Origin: Lacisediminihabitans sp040549465
GTDB taxonomy: Bacteria; Actinomycetota; Actinomycetes; Actinomycetales; Microbacteriaceae
Direction of reading: 5' to 3'
Assembly (NCBI RefSeq): GCF_040549465.1
Contig: NZ_JBEPTL010000006.1
Location: forward strand, 1-64,000
DNA: 64,000 nt
Both the position numbers and the translations under genes were made by a program. The notes beneath the pieces were generated by a model. It ran no database searches. It was given only the letters and a program-made list of their open reading frames with translations, and was not told the origin of the DNA. This document shows positions 1-9,759 of the stretch, in pieces. Every line of letters starts with the position of its first letter. Positions within the stretch are counted from its first letter, which is position 1.

Positions 1-132
1 GCCGCCCCGGGGGGTGGCCGGGGGTGGGCACCCCCCCCGGTGGGGGGGGGGGGGGGGGCCCCCCCCCCCGCTTTTGTGGGGGGGGGGGGGGGGGGGGGGG
101 GCGCGCGGCCCCCCCCCCCCCCCCCCCCCCCC
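1..132. repeat. G/C homopolymer low-complexity run at window start
   Basis: Almost entirely alternating long runs of G and of C, including an uninterrupted run of roughly 25 G and one of roughly 25 C. Nothing like this occurs elsewhere in the window, no codon structure fits it, and it ends abruptly where normal sequence begins near base 133. It is most likely a contig-end sequencing or assembly artefact rather than a biological repeat. Confidence 0.8.
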
Positions 133-279
133 CAAACGACAGCGCACGACATCCTCCGTCAGCGGACGAGCGGCACGAGGCACGAGGCATGAAGCAGGCG
201 GCAAAGCAGGGATCCGTGATGGGCCGCCGCCACCGCTGCGCCGCCGGCGAACGCCTGCAGCGGCAGGCAAACGGCCCGG

Positions 280-313
280 TAGACTGGGATAAATCCCCAC
301 GATCCTGAAGGAG
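280..313 (+). promoter_or_regulatory. Candidate -10 and ribosome binding site of the antiporter operon
   Basis: A TAGACT hexamer at 280-285 resembles an actinobacterial -10 box. It is followed by a clear GAAGGAG Shine-Dalgarno at 307-313, eight bases before the ATG at 321. No good -35 is visible. This looks like an ordinary leadered start. Confidence 0.4.
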
Positions 314-320
314 TCACTGC

Positions 321-851
321 ATGGTCGACGTTCGTCGGGTCAAGCTGCCCGGAGTCGGTGTGCTGCACACCTTCGTCACTGCGGATGGCGGCAAAGCGGG
401 CGTTATCACCCACCGTTCCGGCCACAGCGACCTCATCACCTTCGCCGACGAAGAAGACGGCGCGGACGCCAACAAGGTTTCCCTGCGCCTCAGCGAAGAC
501 GAAGCCCACACTCTCGCCGAACTGCTCGGCGGCACACGCATTACCGAGGGTCTCGACAAGCTCGACCAGATCCCCGGGCTCAGCATCGACTGGTTCACCG
601 TCGACTACGACGACCACATCGCGGGCCAGCAGCTCGGCAACCTCGCCCTGCGCGGGGTCGTGGGTCTCACCGTCGTCGCGGTCGTGCGCGGAGAGTCGGC
701 GAACCCGGCTCCGGCCGACGATTTCAAGGTCTTCCCCGGTGACACCCTCGTCGTAGCGGGTTCGCCGGAAAAGGTCGCGAAGGCCTTCAACTTCTATCGC
801 ACCGGCGAACTGCCTCAGAAGGTGTCGGTCGACTCTCCGCCCGGGGAGTAA
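321..851 (+). CDS. Cation:proton antiporter regulatory subunit (TrkA-C/KhtT-like)
   Basis: A 176-residue soluble protein. The C-terminal half (about 90-165) reads as a TrkA-C (RCK-C) ligand-binding domain ending in a typical FKVFPGDTLVVAG stretch. The N-terminal half is the smaller KhtT-type domain. In the KhtTU family this subunit gates a partner CPA2 antiporter in response to a bound ligand. Its stop is two bases before the antiporter start, so the two are co-translated. The ATG at 321 has a strong GAAGGAG site. The family call is firm; the exact ligand and ion (K+ expected) are inferred from family. Confidence 0.85.
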   Translation: MVDVRRVKLPGVGVLHTFVTADGGKAGVITHRSGHSDLITFADEEDGADANKVSLRLSEDEAHTLAELLGGTRITEGLDKLDQIPGLSIDWFTVDYDDHIAGQQLGNLALRGVVGLTVVAVVRGESANPAPADDFKVFPGDTLVVAGSPEKVAKAFNFYRTGELPQKVSVDSPPGE

Positions 852-853
852 GC

Positions 854-2239
854 ATGCATCTGGGTGAAGAACTCCTCGTCCTCGGTCTGCTCTTCGTCAT
901 CGCCTATGTTCTCGGTCGCCTGGGTAAGAGGATCGGTCTTCCCGCCATCCCGATCTACATGCTCGTGGGGCTCATCGCCAGCCCGCACTTCCACCTCTTC
1001 CCGCTGAGCTTCAAATCGGCGGATGTCGAGTTGGTCGCCGTCTTCGGCCTGATATTTCTGCTCTTCAGCCTTGGTCTGGAATTCGACCAGGATGAGTTCT
1101 ACGGCAATCTGAGGGCGCTGCTGCTCTCCGGCGGCACCCGCATCCTGATCAACATGGCCGTGGGGTTCGGCTTCGGCCTGTGGGTTGGTTGGGGCACGCG
1201 TGAGGCCCTCATCATCGCCGGAATGACCGCGACATCCTCGAGCGCGATCGTTACCAAGCTGCTCATCGAGTTTCGACGCCTCGCCAACCGTGAGACGCCC
1301 GCGATCCTGGGCATTATGGTGCTGGAAGATGTCTTCGTCGCCATCTACCTCGCGATCATTTCCGTGGTGCTGCGCGGTGAGAGCGGCTTCTGGCCGATCG
1401 TGCTGCAGATGACCATCTCCTTCGCCTTCCTGGTGGCGATGTTCGCGCTCGCGCGCTGGGGTGGCAGGGTCGTCTCGCGACTTGTCCAGACCAGGGACGA
1501 TGAGTTGTTCACCATCCTGTTCTTCGGCCTGGCCGTGGCATTCGGTGGCATCGGCGAGCTGCTCGGCGTCTCGGATGCGATCGGAGCGTTCCTCATCGGC
1601 CTGGTGCTCGGCGCCACCCGATTCCGCACTCGCATCGAGCAGTTCGCATTACCGCTTCGCGATGTCTTCGGTGCCTTCTTCTTCCTCAACTTCGGTCTCG
1701 CACTCGACCCAGGCACTTTCGGCGGGGTCGCCGTGCCCGTCGCCGTCGCGGTGGTGCTCACCCTCGTGGTCAACACTCTGGGCGGCCAGCTCATCGCCTG
1801 GTTCAACAAACTGACGCCGGCTGAAGGCTTCAACGCGAGCGCTATGCTGCAGAACCGCGGCGAGTTCGCGCTGATCCTCGCGACCCTCGCCACAGCCGCG
1901 GGCCTCGACCAGAGGCTCACGCCTTTCGCCGGCCTCTACGTACTCATCATGGCAATCGTCGGCCCGATACTGGCCGTCAACTCCGAGAGATTCGGCAACC
2001 GCTTCCTCCGACCGAAGGCGCGGGCACGCGCCAAGGCGAAAGCGGCGAGCGAACCCACGGCAAAGGCGCAGGGTGGCGATGCGATGATCAAGGAGAACAT
2101 CGCGCTCGTCGAGGCCGCGACAGCAGACATGGAACCCGGGGAACCCGAGCATGCGGTGAACGCCGCGGATCGCCTGATCGAACAGGCCATGCAGCAGTCG
2201 GACGAGCTGACCGAACGTCAGAGAGATCCGGAGTACTAG
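854..2239 (+). CDS. CPA2-family cation:proton antiporter (KefB/KhtU-like)
   Basis: A 461-residue polytopic inner-membrane protein with about 12 hydrophobic segments in residues 1-375. It carries the Na+/H+ exchanger fold hallmarks of the CPA2 family (GLEFDQDEF region in the fifth helix area, LQNRGEFALIL towards the end). A charged, Ala/Lys-rich cytoplasmic tail of about 80 residues follows. It would exchange K+ or Na+ for protons across the membrane. It has no fused TrkA-N domain, so control must come from the separate regulatory subunit encoded just upstream. A SURF1-like gene starts three bases after its stop. Confidence 0.88.
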   Translation: MHLGEELLVLGLLFVIAYVLGRLGKRIGLPAIPIYMLVGLIASPHFHLFPLSFKSADVELVAVFGLIFLLFSLGLEFDQDEFYGNLRALLLSGGTRILINMAVGFGFGLWVGWGTREALIIAGMTATSSSAIVTKLLIEFRRLANRETPAILGIMVLEDVFVAIYLAIISVVLRGESGFWPIVLQMTISFAFLVAMFALARWGGRVVSRLVQTRDDELFTILFFGLAVAFGGIGELLGVSDAIGAFLIGLVLGATRFRTRIEQFALPLRDVFGAFFFLNFGLALDPGTFGGVAVPVAVAVVLTLVVNTLGGQLIAWFNKLTPAEGFNASAMLQNRGEFALILATLATAAGLDQRLTPFAGLYVLIMAIVGPILAVNSERFGNRFLRPKARARAKAKAASEPTAKAQGGDAMIKENIALVEAATADMEPGEPEHAVNAADRLIEQAMQQSDELTERQRDPEY

Positions 2240-2242
2240 GCA

Positions 2243-3022
2243 ATGTGGTCCGTCGCACGGCGCCCCCGCTGGATCGCCGCGCTCATCTTCGCTCTCGCTC
2301 TCGCGGCGGTCTTCGCCGCACTCAGCCAGTGGCAGCTCGCCAGAAGCGTCTCGACCGGCACCGTCGTCACCCGTGACACGGAGACTCTCGTGGACCTCGA
2401 CACGATTGCCAAGCCGCAGGCGGGGGTCGTGGATGCCGCGGCCGCCCAGCTCGTGAAAGTGACAGGCGCTTGGGTTCCGGACGACTACCTGCTCGTCAGC
2501 GGCCGACTCAACGGCGGGAACACGGGATATTGGGTGGTTGGCCACTTCGCCGCGAACGTCGAGGGCGGGAACCCTGCGGGGTTGGCCGTGGCGCTCGGTT
2601 GGGCGCCGGACCGTGCGAAAGCGGCATCCGCGATGGAGGCGCTCTCGGGTTCGCAGGCTTCGGGAAGCGTGAGCGTCGCTGGCCGTTACTTCCCCGACGA
2701 AGGGCCTCAGGACAGCGATTTCGAGCACGGCAAGCTGAGCACGCTGTCGGCCGGATCGATGATCAACATCTGGAAGGCGACGGATTCCGGCGGCGTCTAC
2801 GGCGGCTACCTCGTCGACTCGGAGAAAGCATCCGGCCTCGCCGCGATCGACTCGCCCGCGCCGAGTTCCGACGTCGAGGTCAACCTGCTCAACATCTTCT
2901 ATGCAGCGGAGTGGGTGGTCTTCGCCGGCTTCGCGCTCTTCCTTTGGTATCGCCTCGTGAAGGATGCCTGGGAGCGCGAGCAGGAAGAAGCACAGGCGAC
3001 CGAAACAGCGGAAGTAAACTAA
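2243..3022 (+). CDS. SURF1-family cytochrome oxidase assembly protein
   Basis: A 259-residue membrane protein with the SURF1 layout. One transmembrane helix is near the N-terminus (about 9-28, followed by the family-typical WQLARS). A large extracytoplasmic domain contains GRYFPDEGPQ, and a second helix is near the C-terminus (about 220-240). SURF1 proteins assist maturation of haem a-containing terminal oxidases. SURF1-DUF3817-guaA is a gene order I associate with Microbacteriaceae. The start lies immediately after the antiporter stop with no obvious Shine-Dalgarno, so it may be translated by coupling. Confidence 0.8.
   Translation: MWSVARRPRWIAALIFALALAAVFAALSQWQLARSVSTGTVVTRDTETLVDLDTIAKPQAGVVDAAAAQLVKVTGAWVPDDYLLVSGRLNGGNTGYWVVGHFAANVEGGNPAGLAVALGWAPDRAKAASAMEALSGSQASGSVSVAGRYFPDEGPQDSDFEHGKLSTLSAGSMINIWKATDSGGVYGGYLVDSEKASGLAAIDSPAPSSDVEVNLLNIFYAAEWVVFAGFALFLWYRLVKDAWEREQEEAQATETAEVN
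3015..3020 (+). promoter_or_regulatory. -10 box TAAACT, leaderless start of the DUF3817-guaA unit
   Basis: TAAACT ends exactly six bases before the ATG at 3027, so transcription would begin at or next to the start codon. It overlaps the stop of the SURF1 gene. There is no Shine-Dalgarno before 3027, which fits a leaderless mRNA. Confidence 0.5.
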
Positions 3023-3026
3023 CACC

Positions 3027-3477
3027 ATGGCCCTGCGTCCCAAGATTTCCGACATCCCGAAGATTCGCGGGGCACTGAAGCTGTACAAGGTGTCGGCCTA
3101 CGTCACCGGCACGCTCCTGTTGCTGCTCGTCCTCGAGATGGTGTTCAAGTACACGCCGATCCATCGTGAGATCGAACTGGGCGGTACCAACGGGTTCATC
3201 GCGCTTGTGCCGGATGGCACCGTTCGCGCGGTCAACCTCAGCACCGGCATCCTGATCGCCCACGGCTGGCTCTACGTCGTCTACCTGTTCACTGATTTCC
3301 GGTTGTGGAGCCTGATGCGCTGGCCATTCAGTCGCTTTATCCAGATCGCCCTCGGCGGAGTGGTGCCGTTCCTCTCCTTCATCGTCGAGCATTTCATCTC
3401 GCGCCGGGCAACCCGCGAGCTCGCGGAACTCGAAGCCACCGCCCCCGTCGCCACACAGAGAGCAGAGGCCGCCCCCC

Positions 3478-3482
<5 letters not shown>
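3027..3482 (+). CDS. DUF3817 domain membrane protein
   Basis: A 151-residue protein with three hydrophobic segments (about 24-42, 75-92, 105-125) and the DUF3817 signature around HGWLYVVYLFTDFRLW. The family is conserved in Actinobacteria, is usually found beside SURF1 or guaA genes, and has no established function. The last residues read APH, and the TAG stop shares one base with the ATT that appears to start guaA. Its own promoter looks leaderless. Confidence 0.82.
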
Positions 3483-5142
<1,660 letters not shown>

Positions 5143-5207
5143 GACGCAGAGGAATGCTGCCACGCCGCTGAGGCGCGCATATGCGCTACGGAACCAGCCG
5201 TGGGCGC

Positions 5208-5213
5208 TAACAT
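5208..5213 (+). promoter_or_regulatory. -10 box TAACAT, leaderless start of the Pr6Pr gene
   Basis: TAACAT is separated from the ATG at 5220 by exactly six bases. No Shine-Dalgarno is present, consistent with a leaderless transcript. Confidence 0.5.
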
Positions 5214-5219
5214 TCGAGC

Positions 5220-5819
5220 ATGAAGCTCGGCTTTGCCATCATCCGGATCATCGTCGCGATGGTCGGCATCGCGGCGATCATCGCAACCACTGTCGACACA
5301 GCCAGTCGCAGCACCATCAACCCATTCAACTTCTTCGGGTACTTCACGATCCAGAGCAACATCCTCTTCATCGTCGTATGCCTGATTGCTGCCGTCGCCG
5401 GTCGTCGTCAGTCCCGCGGGCTGGCACTTGCCCGTGCCTCTGCCACCACCTACATCGTGACAGTCGGCATCGTCTACAACACGCTGCTTGCCGGCCTCGA
5501 GGGCGGCATCTCCCTGGAGTGGGCGAATACGGTACTTCACGTCGCGCTGCCGATCTACGCCGCCATCGACTGGGTCTTCTTCGGCGACCGCACCGCGGTG
5601 CCGTGGAAGCGCTTCTGGATAGTGCTGATCTATCCGCTTGTGTGGCTCATCGTGGTGCTCATCCGTGGTGCTACCGACGGTTGGGTGCCGTACCCGTTCC
5701 TTAACCCGAACCTCGGCTACGGGATCGTTGCCCTCTACGGCGTGGGCGTCGCGGTTGCGATCGGCATTGTCGGCACTGCGGTCTGGGCCATCAGTCGGGT
5801 GCGCATCCTCAAGCCCTAG
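5220..5819 (+). CDS. Pr6Pr family integral membrane protein
   Basis: A 199-residue protein with six predicted membrane segments and the family motifs NFFGYFTIQSN near residue 40 and YPFLNPN near residue 160. Pr6Pr proteins (named for androgen-induced/FAR-17a-like membrane proteins) are widespread in Actinobacteria. Some relatives hydrolyse lipids, but the bacterial members are functionally uncharacterised. It is monocistronic, with its own leaderless promoter and a hairpin after it. Confidence 0.78.
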   Translation: MKLGFAIIRIIVAMVGIAAIIATTVDTASRSTINPFNFFGYFTIQSNILFIVVCLIAAVAGRRQSRGLALARASATTYIVTVGIVYNTLLAGLEGGISLEWANTVLHVALPIYAAIDWVFFGDRTAVPWKRFWIVLIYPLVWLIVVLIRGATDGWVPYPFLNPNLGYGIVALYGVGVAVAIGIVGTAVWAISRVRILKP

Positions 5820-5862
5820 CGTGCCGGCGTGTGCTCGTCAACTCGGCTGAGCCTGGTCGTTG

Positions 5863-5893
5863 AGCCCGCCGCGGGAATACTCTACGGCGGGCT
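5863..5893 (+). terminator. Stem-loop after the Pr6Pr gene
   Basis: AGCCCGCCG (5863-5871) pairs with CGGCGGGCT (5885-5893) around a 13-base loop. There is no T tract. It abuts the putative -10 (TACGCT, 5894-5899) of the next gene. Confidence 0.5.
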
Positions 5894-5908
5894 TACGCTG
5901 AACGCACA

Positions 5909-6925
5909 GTGAAGCGCATCGGTTTTCTCTCCTTCGGCCACTACCAGCCCGTGCCGGGTTCAGTCGCTCGCACGGCGCGGGATGCTCTCGTGCAGACGAT
6001 CGAACTGGCGGTCGCCGCGGAAGAGCTCGGCATCGACGGTGCCTACCTGCGCGTGCATCACTTCGCCCCACAGCTGGCGAGCCCGTTCCCGCTGCTTGCC
6101 GCCATCGGTGCTCGCACGTCAACGATCGAGATCGGCACGGCGGTCATCGATATGCGTTATGAGAACCCGCTCTACATGGCGGAGGATGCCGCAGCCGCTG
6201 ACCTCATCAGCGGCGGGCGCCTGCAGCTCGGCCTCAGTCGTGGCTCACCCGAGACGGCGCTCAACGGCTATGAGTCGTTCGGCTACGTGCCCACCGAAGG
6301 CGAGACGGATGCGGATGACGCACGCACGAAGACCGAAATCTTCCGCGCCGCGATCGCCGGTGCCGGTGTCGCCCCCGCGAACCCGCAGATGACCGGACGC
6401 AGCGGGCTCCTCGCCATCCAACCCCAGTCGCCCGGCCTCAGCGACCGCATCTGGTGGGGTTCCGGCACGCGCGCAACCGCGAAGTGGACCGGCGAACAGG
6501 GCATGAACCTCATGAGTTCCACCCTGCTAGCCGAAGACACCGGCGTCCCGTTCGACGAACTGCAGGCAGAGCAGATCGCGATCTACCGCGAGGCCTGGGC
6601 GGCAGCGGGACACGGGGGCGAGCCGCGGGTGTCGGTGAGTCGCAGCATCCTTCCGCTCACCACGCAGAAGGACTGGGAGTATTTCGGGCGCGAGCGCGAC
6701 AGCGAAGACCAGATCGGTCATCTCGACGGCGGGCTGGCACGCTTCGGCAAGAGCTACGTCGGTGCGCCCGACGAGATCGTCGTGAGCCTCGGGACGGATG
6801 CTGCTGTGCAGGCCGCAGACACGGTGCTGGTCACCGTACCGAACCAGCTGGGGGTCGACTACAACGCGCACCTGCTTGAAACCATCGTGGAGCAGGTGGC
6901 AGGGCCGCTCGGCTGGCGCGACTGA
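5909..6925 (+). CDS. LLM-class flavin-dependent oxidoreductase
   Basis: A 338-residue bacterial-luciferase-like monooxygenase. It has the TIM-barrel features of the family, including the early ELGIDGAYLRVHH strand/helix and RLQLGLSRGSPE in the flavin-binding region. Members use FMNH2 or F420; neither cofactor nor substrate can be assigned from sequence. The start is GTG with the N-terminus MKRIGFLSFGH typical of the family. A TACGCT hexamer nine bases upstream may give a very short leader. The gene runs convergently towards a Bax-inhibitor gene. Confidence 0.82.
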   Translation: MKRIGFLSFGHYQPVPGSVARTARDALVQTIELAVAAEELGIDGAYLRVHHFAPQLASPFPLLAAIGARTSTIEIGTAVIDMRYENPLYMAEDAAAADLISGGRLQLGLSRGSPETALNGYESFGYVPTEGETDADDARTKTEIFRAAIAGAGVAPANPQMTGRSGLLAIQPQSPGLSDRIWWGSGTRATAKWTGEQGMNLMSSTLLAEDTGVPFDELQAEQIAIYREAWAAAGHGGEPRVSVSRSILPLTTQKDWEYFGRERDSEDQIGHLDGGLARFGKSYVGAPDEIVVSLGTDAAVQAADTVLVTVPNQLGVDYNAHLLETIVEQVAGPLGWRD

Positions 6926-6966
6926 TCCTCTGGAAGGCCATCTCGCGCGTCGAGGTAATCGGCATC

Positions 6967-7030
6967 CGCGCGGTTTTTTGTTATCCGCGCTGACGTCACA
7001 ACCTACGCGCAGATAACAAAACGGCGCGCG
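6967..7030. terminator. Long inverted repeat between convergent genes (bidirectional terminator)
   Basis: The left arm GCGCGGTTTTTTGTTAT (6968-6984) is answered by ATAACAAAACGGCGCGC (7013-7029). The stem contains a T-rich tract on both strands, as expected for a terminator serving the oxidoreductase from one side and the BI-1 gene from the other. The loop holds TGACGTCA. Confidence 0.65.
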
Positions 7031-7105
7031 GACGACGCGGAGCGGAGCGCGCGGATACTGCGCAGCAGCTTGACCAGCGGGACCGCTCAACCAGCGGGAC
7101 CCTGA

Positions 7106-7930
7106 CTAGCGGCGGAGGAGCGCCAGCAGGCGCAGGATCTCCAGGTACAGCCAGACGACGGTGACCATGATGCCGAAGGCGCCGACCCAGCCGTAGACGC
7201 GCGGTGCGCCACGCTGCACACCGGTCTTGATGCTGTCGAAATCGAGCACGAGCGAATAGGCGGCCATGATGATCACCAGCGGGCCGATGATCACGCCAAG
7301 CGGAATGCCGAAGATCGTCAGACTGCCCTGGAGGCCGAGGGGGTCGCTGTTGACACCGGTCACGCTCAGGATCACATTGATCACCGAGAAGATGGCGTAA
7401 CCGATCATCGCGATCAGGAACACCTTGGTGGCCTTCTTCGACGCGCGAACCTTGCCGCTGACGAAGAGGGCGAGCGTCACGCCGACGACGACGAAGGTTC
7501 CGATCACGGCCTGAATGGCGATGCCGGGGAACTTCGACTCGAAGAACACCGTGATGCCACCGACGAAAATACCCTCGACGGCGGAGTAGGCGATGATCAG
7601 CGCCGGCGACGGCTTCTTCTTGAAGATGTTGACGAGAGCGAGGCCGAAGCCGACGAGCGCTGCGGGGAAGGCCAGCACGGGAACGAACCAGCCGATCACC
7701 GCGCCCACGAGCAGAATCGCGAAGGTCGTGACGATCTTCACCATCGTGTCTTCGTAGCTCATGCGATCCGTCTGCGACGGGGTCGCGGAGGGCTGGCTGT
7801 AGAGCTCCGTCAACTGCTGTGCTGTCATGCCCTCAGTGGAAGGAGTGGTGTTCCTCGTCAGCTTCGCCGCAGTACTGGCTCGCTCAGAGAAAGCTGGGGA
7901 GTTGTTGAATGCAGGGTTGGAGGATGCCAT
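7106..7930 (-). CDS. Bax inhibitor-1/YccA family membrane protein
   Basis: A 274-residue protein. An N-terminal cytoplasmic segment of about 80 residues rich in Asn/Ser/Thr is followed by seven hydrophobic helices. The C-terminus (DSIKTGVQRGAPRVYGWVGAFGIMVTVVWLYLEILRLL) is diagnostic of the BI-1-like, YccA-type branch. In characterised relatives these act as pH-sensitive calcium leak channels or modulate membrane proteases. Only the family is certain here. Transcription appears leaderless. Confidence 0.87.
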   Translation of the reverse strand: MASSNPAFNNSPAFSERASTAAKLTRNTTPSTEGMTAQQLTELYSQPSATPSQTDRMSYEDTMVKIVTTFAILLVGAVIGWFVPVLAFPAALVGFGLALVNIFKKKPSPALIIAYSAVEGIFVGGITVFFESKFPGIAIQAVIGTFVVVGVTLALFVSGKVRASKKATKVFLIAMIGYAIFSVINVILSVTGVNSDPLGLQGSLTIFGIPLGVIIGPLVIIMAAYSLVLDFDSIKTGVQRGAPRVYGWVGAFGIMVTVVWLYLEILRLLALLRR

Positions 7931-7936
7931 GCACCC

Positions 7937-7942
7937 AGTTTA
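7937..7942 (-). promoter_or_regulatory. -10 box TAAACT, leaderless start of the BI-1 gene
   Basis: Reading the minus strand, TAAACT is followed by GGGTGC and then the ATG ending at 7928: a six-base gap, with no Shine-Dalgarno. Confidence 0.5.
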
Positions 7943-8458
7943 CCGGAGCCGGGCATCCGTATTGCTGGGGATTTGCCTGCTTTTAGCGATGGATTGGCCG
8001 AGCCAGGCAGAGCCAACGATCACGACCATGGAGACCCCGACGACGATGCCTCCATCGCCGTATTGCGGGTAGAGCCAGCCGAGGACCAGGCCGCTGATCA
8101 GGGGCAGGAGCATCGTGAGGTAACTGACCGCCGGACGCTGCCGCACGAGGAACCAAAACGCCAGCGCAACCACGAGCAGCACGCAGGCGATCGAGCCGAG
8201 CAGGAGCAGCCCCACCAGGAGCGCGCTCGGAAGTGCTGCGGCGAGACGACGCCCTCCACGGCCCGGCAGGATCAACCAGCCGAGCACGTGGGCGGCCAGC
8301 CCGATGGTGAGGAAGTAATCGGTGTAGGCGCTGGTCGCCTGCACCAGGAGCGCCCCGGCGAGGATCAGGATGAGTGCGGCGAGGTACCGACTGCGATAGC
8401 CTCCCCAGCGCAGCGGGATGCGCGACGTCGGCTCGCGCCATCCGCCCGCCTCAGCCAT
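7940..8458 (-). CDS. Polytopic membrane protein of unknown function
   Basis: A 172-residue protein with a short polar N-terminus (MAEAGGWREPTSRIPLRWG) and about six hydrophobic segments. I recognise no domain. The start ATG at 8458 overlaps the 3' end of the zinc-ribbon gene by eight bases, so the two are one transcript. A longer in-frame reading upstream is low-complexity Arg/Ser-rich shadow sequence and was discarded. The stop lies just upstream of the BI-1 gene promoter. Confidence 0.65.
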   Translation of the reverse strand: MAEAGGWREPTSRIPLRWGGYRSRYLAALILILAGALLVQATSAYTDYFLTIGLAAHVLGWLILPGRGGRRLAAALPSALLVGLLLLGSIACVLLVVALAFWFLVRQRPAVSYLTMLLPLISGLVLGWLYPQYGDGGIVVGVSMVVIVGSAWLGQSIAKSRQIPSNTDARLR

Positions 8459-8693
8459 GGGTAGAGAAGACCAGCGTCGCCACAACGATGATGAGTGCGA
8501 CTCCCGCGATCGCGACGATGATGCCGATGAGGGTGGAACGATCCTTCGTCGGTTTCGCCGTCCCTGCTTCGTCGACAGGGCGGATTGCGGCCGGAATCGG
8601 CTCGACGAACGTGCGTCGAACCGGCGCACCGCAATGGATGCAGAACTTCCACGCGGGGTCGAGCGCGGTGCCGCAGTTCGCGCAATTGCCCAT
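8451..8693 (-). CDS. Small zinc-ribbon protein with a C-terminal membrane helix
   Basis: An 80-residue protein. Two CxxC pairs (CANC near residue 4 and CIHC near residue 18) form a zinc-ribbon typical of the family annotated zinc_ribbon_2. A short linker follows, then a single hydrophobic helix at about 55-76. Such tail-anchored zinc ribbons are common in Actinobacteria and lack a known role. It overlaps the downstream membrane-protein gene by eight bases. A TAACCT box lies seven bases before the start. Confidence 0.75.
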   Translation of the reverse strand: MGNCANCGTALDPAWKFCIHCGAPVRRTFVEPIPAAIRPVDEAGTAKPTKDRSTLIGIIVAIAGVALIIVVATLVFSTHG

Positions 8694-8700
8694 GCGCAGC

Positions 8701-8706
8701 AGGTTA
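8701..8706 (-). promoter_or_regulatory. -10 box TAACCT before the zinc-ribbon gene
   Basis: On the minus strand TAACCT is followed by GCTGCGC and the ATG at 8693: a seven-base gap, so the transcript would be leaderless or nearly so. Confidence 0.45.
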
Positions 8707-8732
8707 CCAAGAGTTGTTCTGGCGCAATCGCG

Positions 8733-8738
8733 TAGCGT
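8733..8738 (+). promoter_or_regulatory. -10 box TAGCGT, leaderless start of the phosphodiesterase gene
   Basis: TAGCGT, then six bases (TGCAGC), then the GTG at 8745. The divergent zinc-ribbon promoter lies about 30 bases away. Confidence 0.45.
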
Positions 8739-8744
8739 TGCAGC

Positions 8745-9719
8745 GTGACATCTCTCCCCCTCGTGATCGCTCACCGTGGTGCAAGCGGCTACCGCCCGGA
8801 ACACACGCGTGCCGCCTACGAGCTGGCGTCCGAGCAGGGTGCGGATGCTGTCGAGCCCGACATCGTCGTCAGCAAAGACCGGGTGCTCGTGCTTCGGCAT
8901 GAGAACGAGATCTCCGAAACAACGGATGTCGCGGCGCACCGGGAGTTCGCCGACCGCCGCACCACCAAATACATCGACGGCCAGAAGCTCACCGGCTGGT
9001 TTACGGAAGACTTCACCTGGGCAGAGCTCAGCACCCTGCGCGCGACGGAACGGCTGCCGAAGATCCGCACGGCCAACGTCAGGCACACCGGCGACCAGGG
9101 CATCCTCCGCCTGACCGACCTGCTCGACCTCCTCGACGGCGCGGACCGCCGCATCGGGATGGTCGCGGAGATCAAACACGCCACCTACTTCGAATCCATC
9201 GGAATGCCGCTCGACGAGCTGTTCGCTGGCGAACTGAGCGCCGCCGGCTGGGAGAGCGACGGCCGGCTCACGATCGAGTGCTTCGAGAAGACGGTGCTGC
9301 TGAAGATCCGTGAGCGGGGCATCCGTGGTGGCCTGGTCTTCTTGGTCGAGGCATCGGGGGCTCCGGCGGACCAGGTCGCGGCACGGGGTAAGGAAGCGCT
9401 GCAGTACGCCGACTATCTCACCCGCGAAGGGCTTGAGGAACTCGCGGCCACTGTCGACGGAGTCAGCGTCAACAAGCACATCCTCCAGAAACCGGGGGGA
9501 GCGGATGTGGTGTCCCTGGCGCACGAGGCCGGTCTCTCCGTCTTCTGCTGGACCCTCCGCGCGGAGAACAGTTTCCTCGCCAAGGGGCTGCGGCATGGAT
9601 CGACGCCCGGCGATTTCGGCGACTGGCGCCGCGAGTTCGAGAGCATCATGCGGATGGGGGTGGACGGCGTCTTCGCCGACCAGCCCGACCTCGCCATCGA
9701 GGTGCGCGACAGCCTCTGA
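8745..9719 (+). CDS. Glycerophosphodiester phosphodiesterase
   Basis: Hydrolyses glycerophosphodiesters (deacylated phospholipid head groups) to glycerol-3-phosphate and an alcohol. The 324-residue GDPD TIM barrel opens with IAHRGASGYRPEHT, containing the catalytic His and Arg. It continues with AVEPDIVVSKDRVLVLRHE (metal-binding Glu/Asp and second His), EIKH, and ends with GVDGVFADQPD. No signal peptide is visible, so it is probably cytoplasmic. GTG start, apparently leaderless. Confidence 0.92.
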   Translation: MTSLPLVIAHRGASGYRPEHTRAAYELASEQGADAVEPDIVVSKDRVLVLRHENEISETTDVAAHREFADRRTTKYIDGQKLTGWFTEDFTWAELSTLRATERLPKIRTANVRHTGDQGILRLTDLLDLLDGADRRIGMVAEIKHATYFESIGMPLDELFAGELSAAGWESDGRLTIECFEKTVLLKIRERGIRGGLVFLVEASGAPADQVAARGKEALQYADYLTREGLEELAATVDGVSVNKHILQKPGGADVVSLAHEAGLSVFCWTLRAENSFLAKGLRHGSTPGDFGDWRREFESIMRMGVDGVFADQPDLAIEVRDSL

Positions 9720-9759
9720 CCGCCGACCGTCGGTGGTCGGCTCTAGAATTGGGTCAGTT

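Noticed and set aside
14..308. Proline/glycine-rich frames at the window start
   Set aside because: They consist of translated homopolymer runs and have no ribosome site or codon bias; artefact.
1649..3088. 479-codon frame antisense to the antiporter and SURF1 genes
   Set aside because: High-GC shadow frame; composition is Arg/Glu/Gly-rich and the sense genes have clear families.
5163..5210. Possible terminator after guaA
   Set aside because: Only scattered short GC complementarity; no convincing stem-loop before the next promoter.
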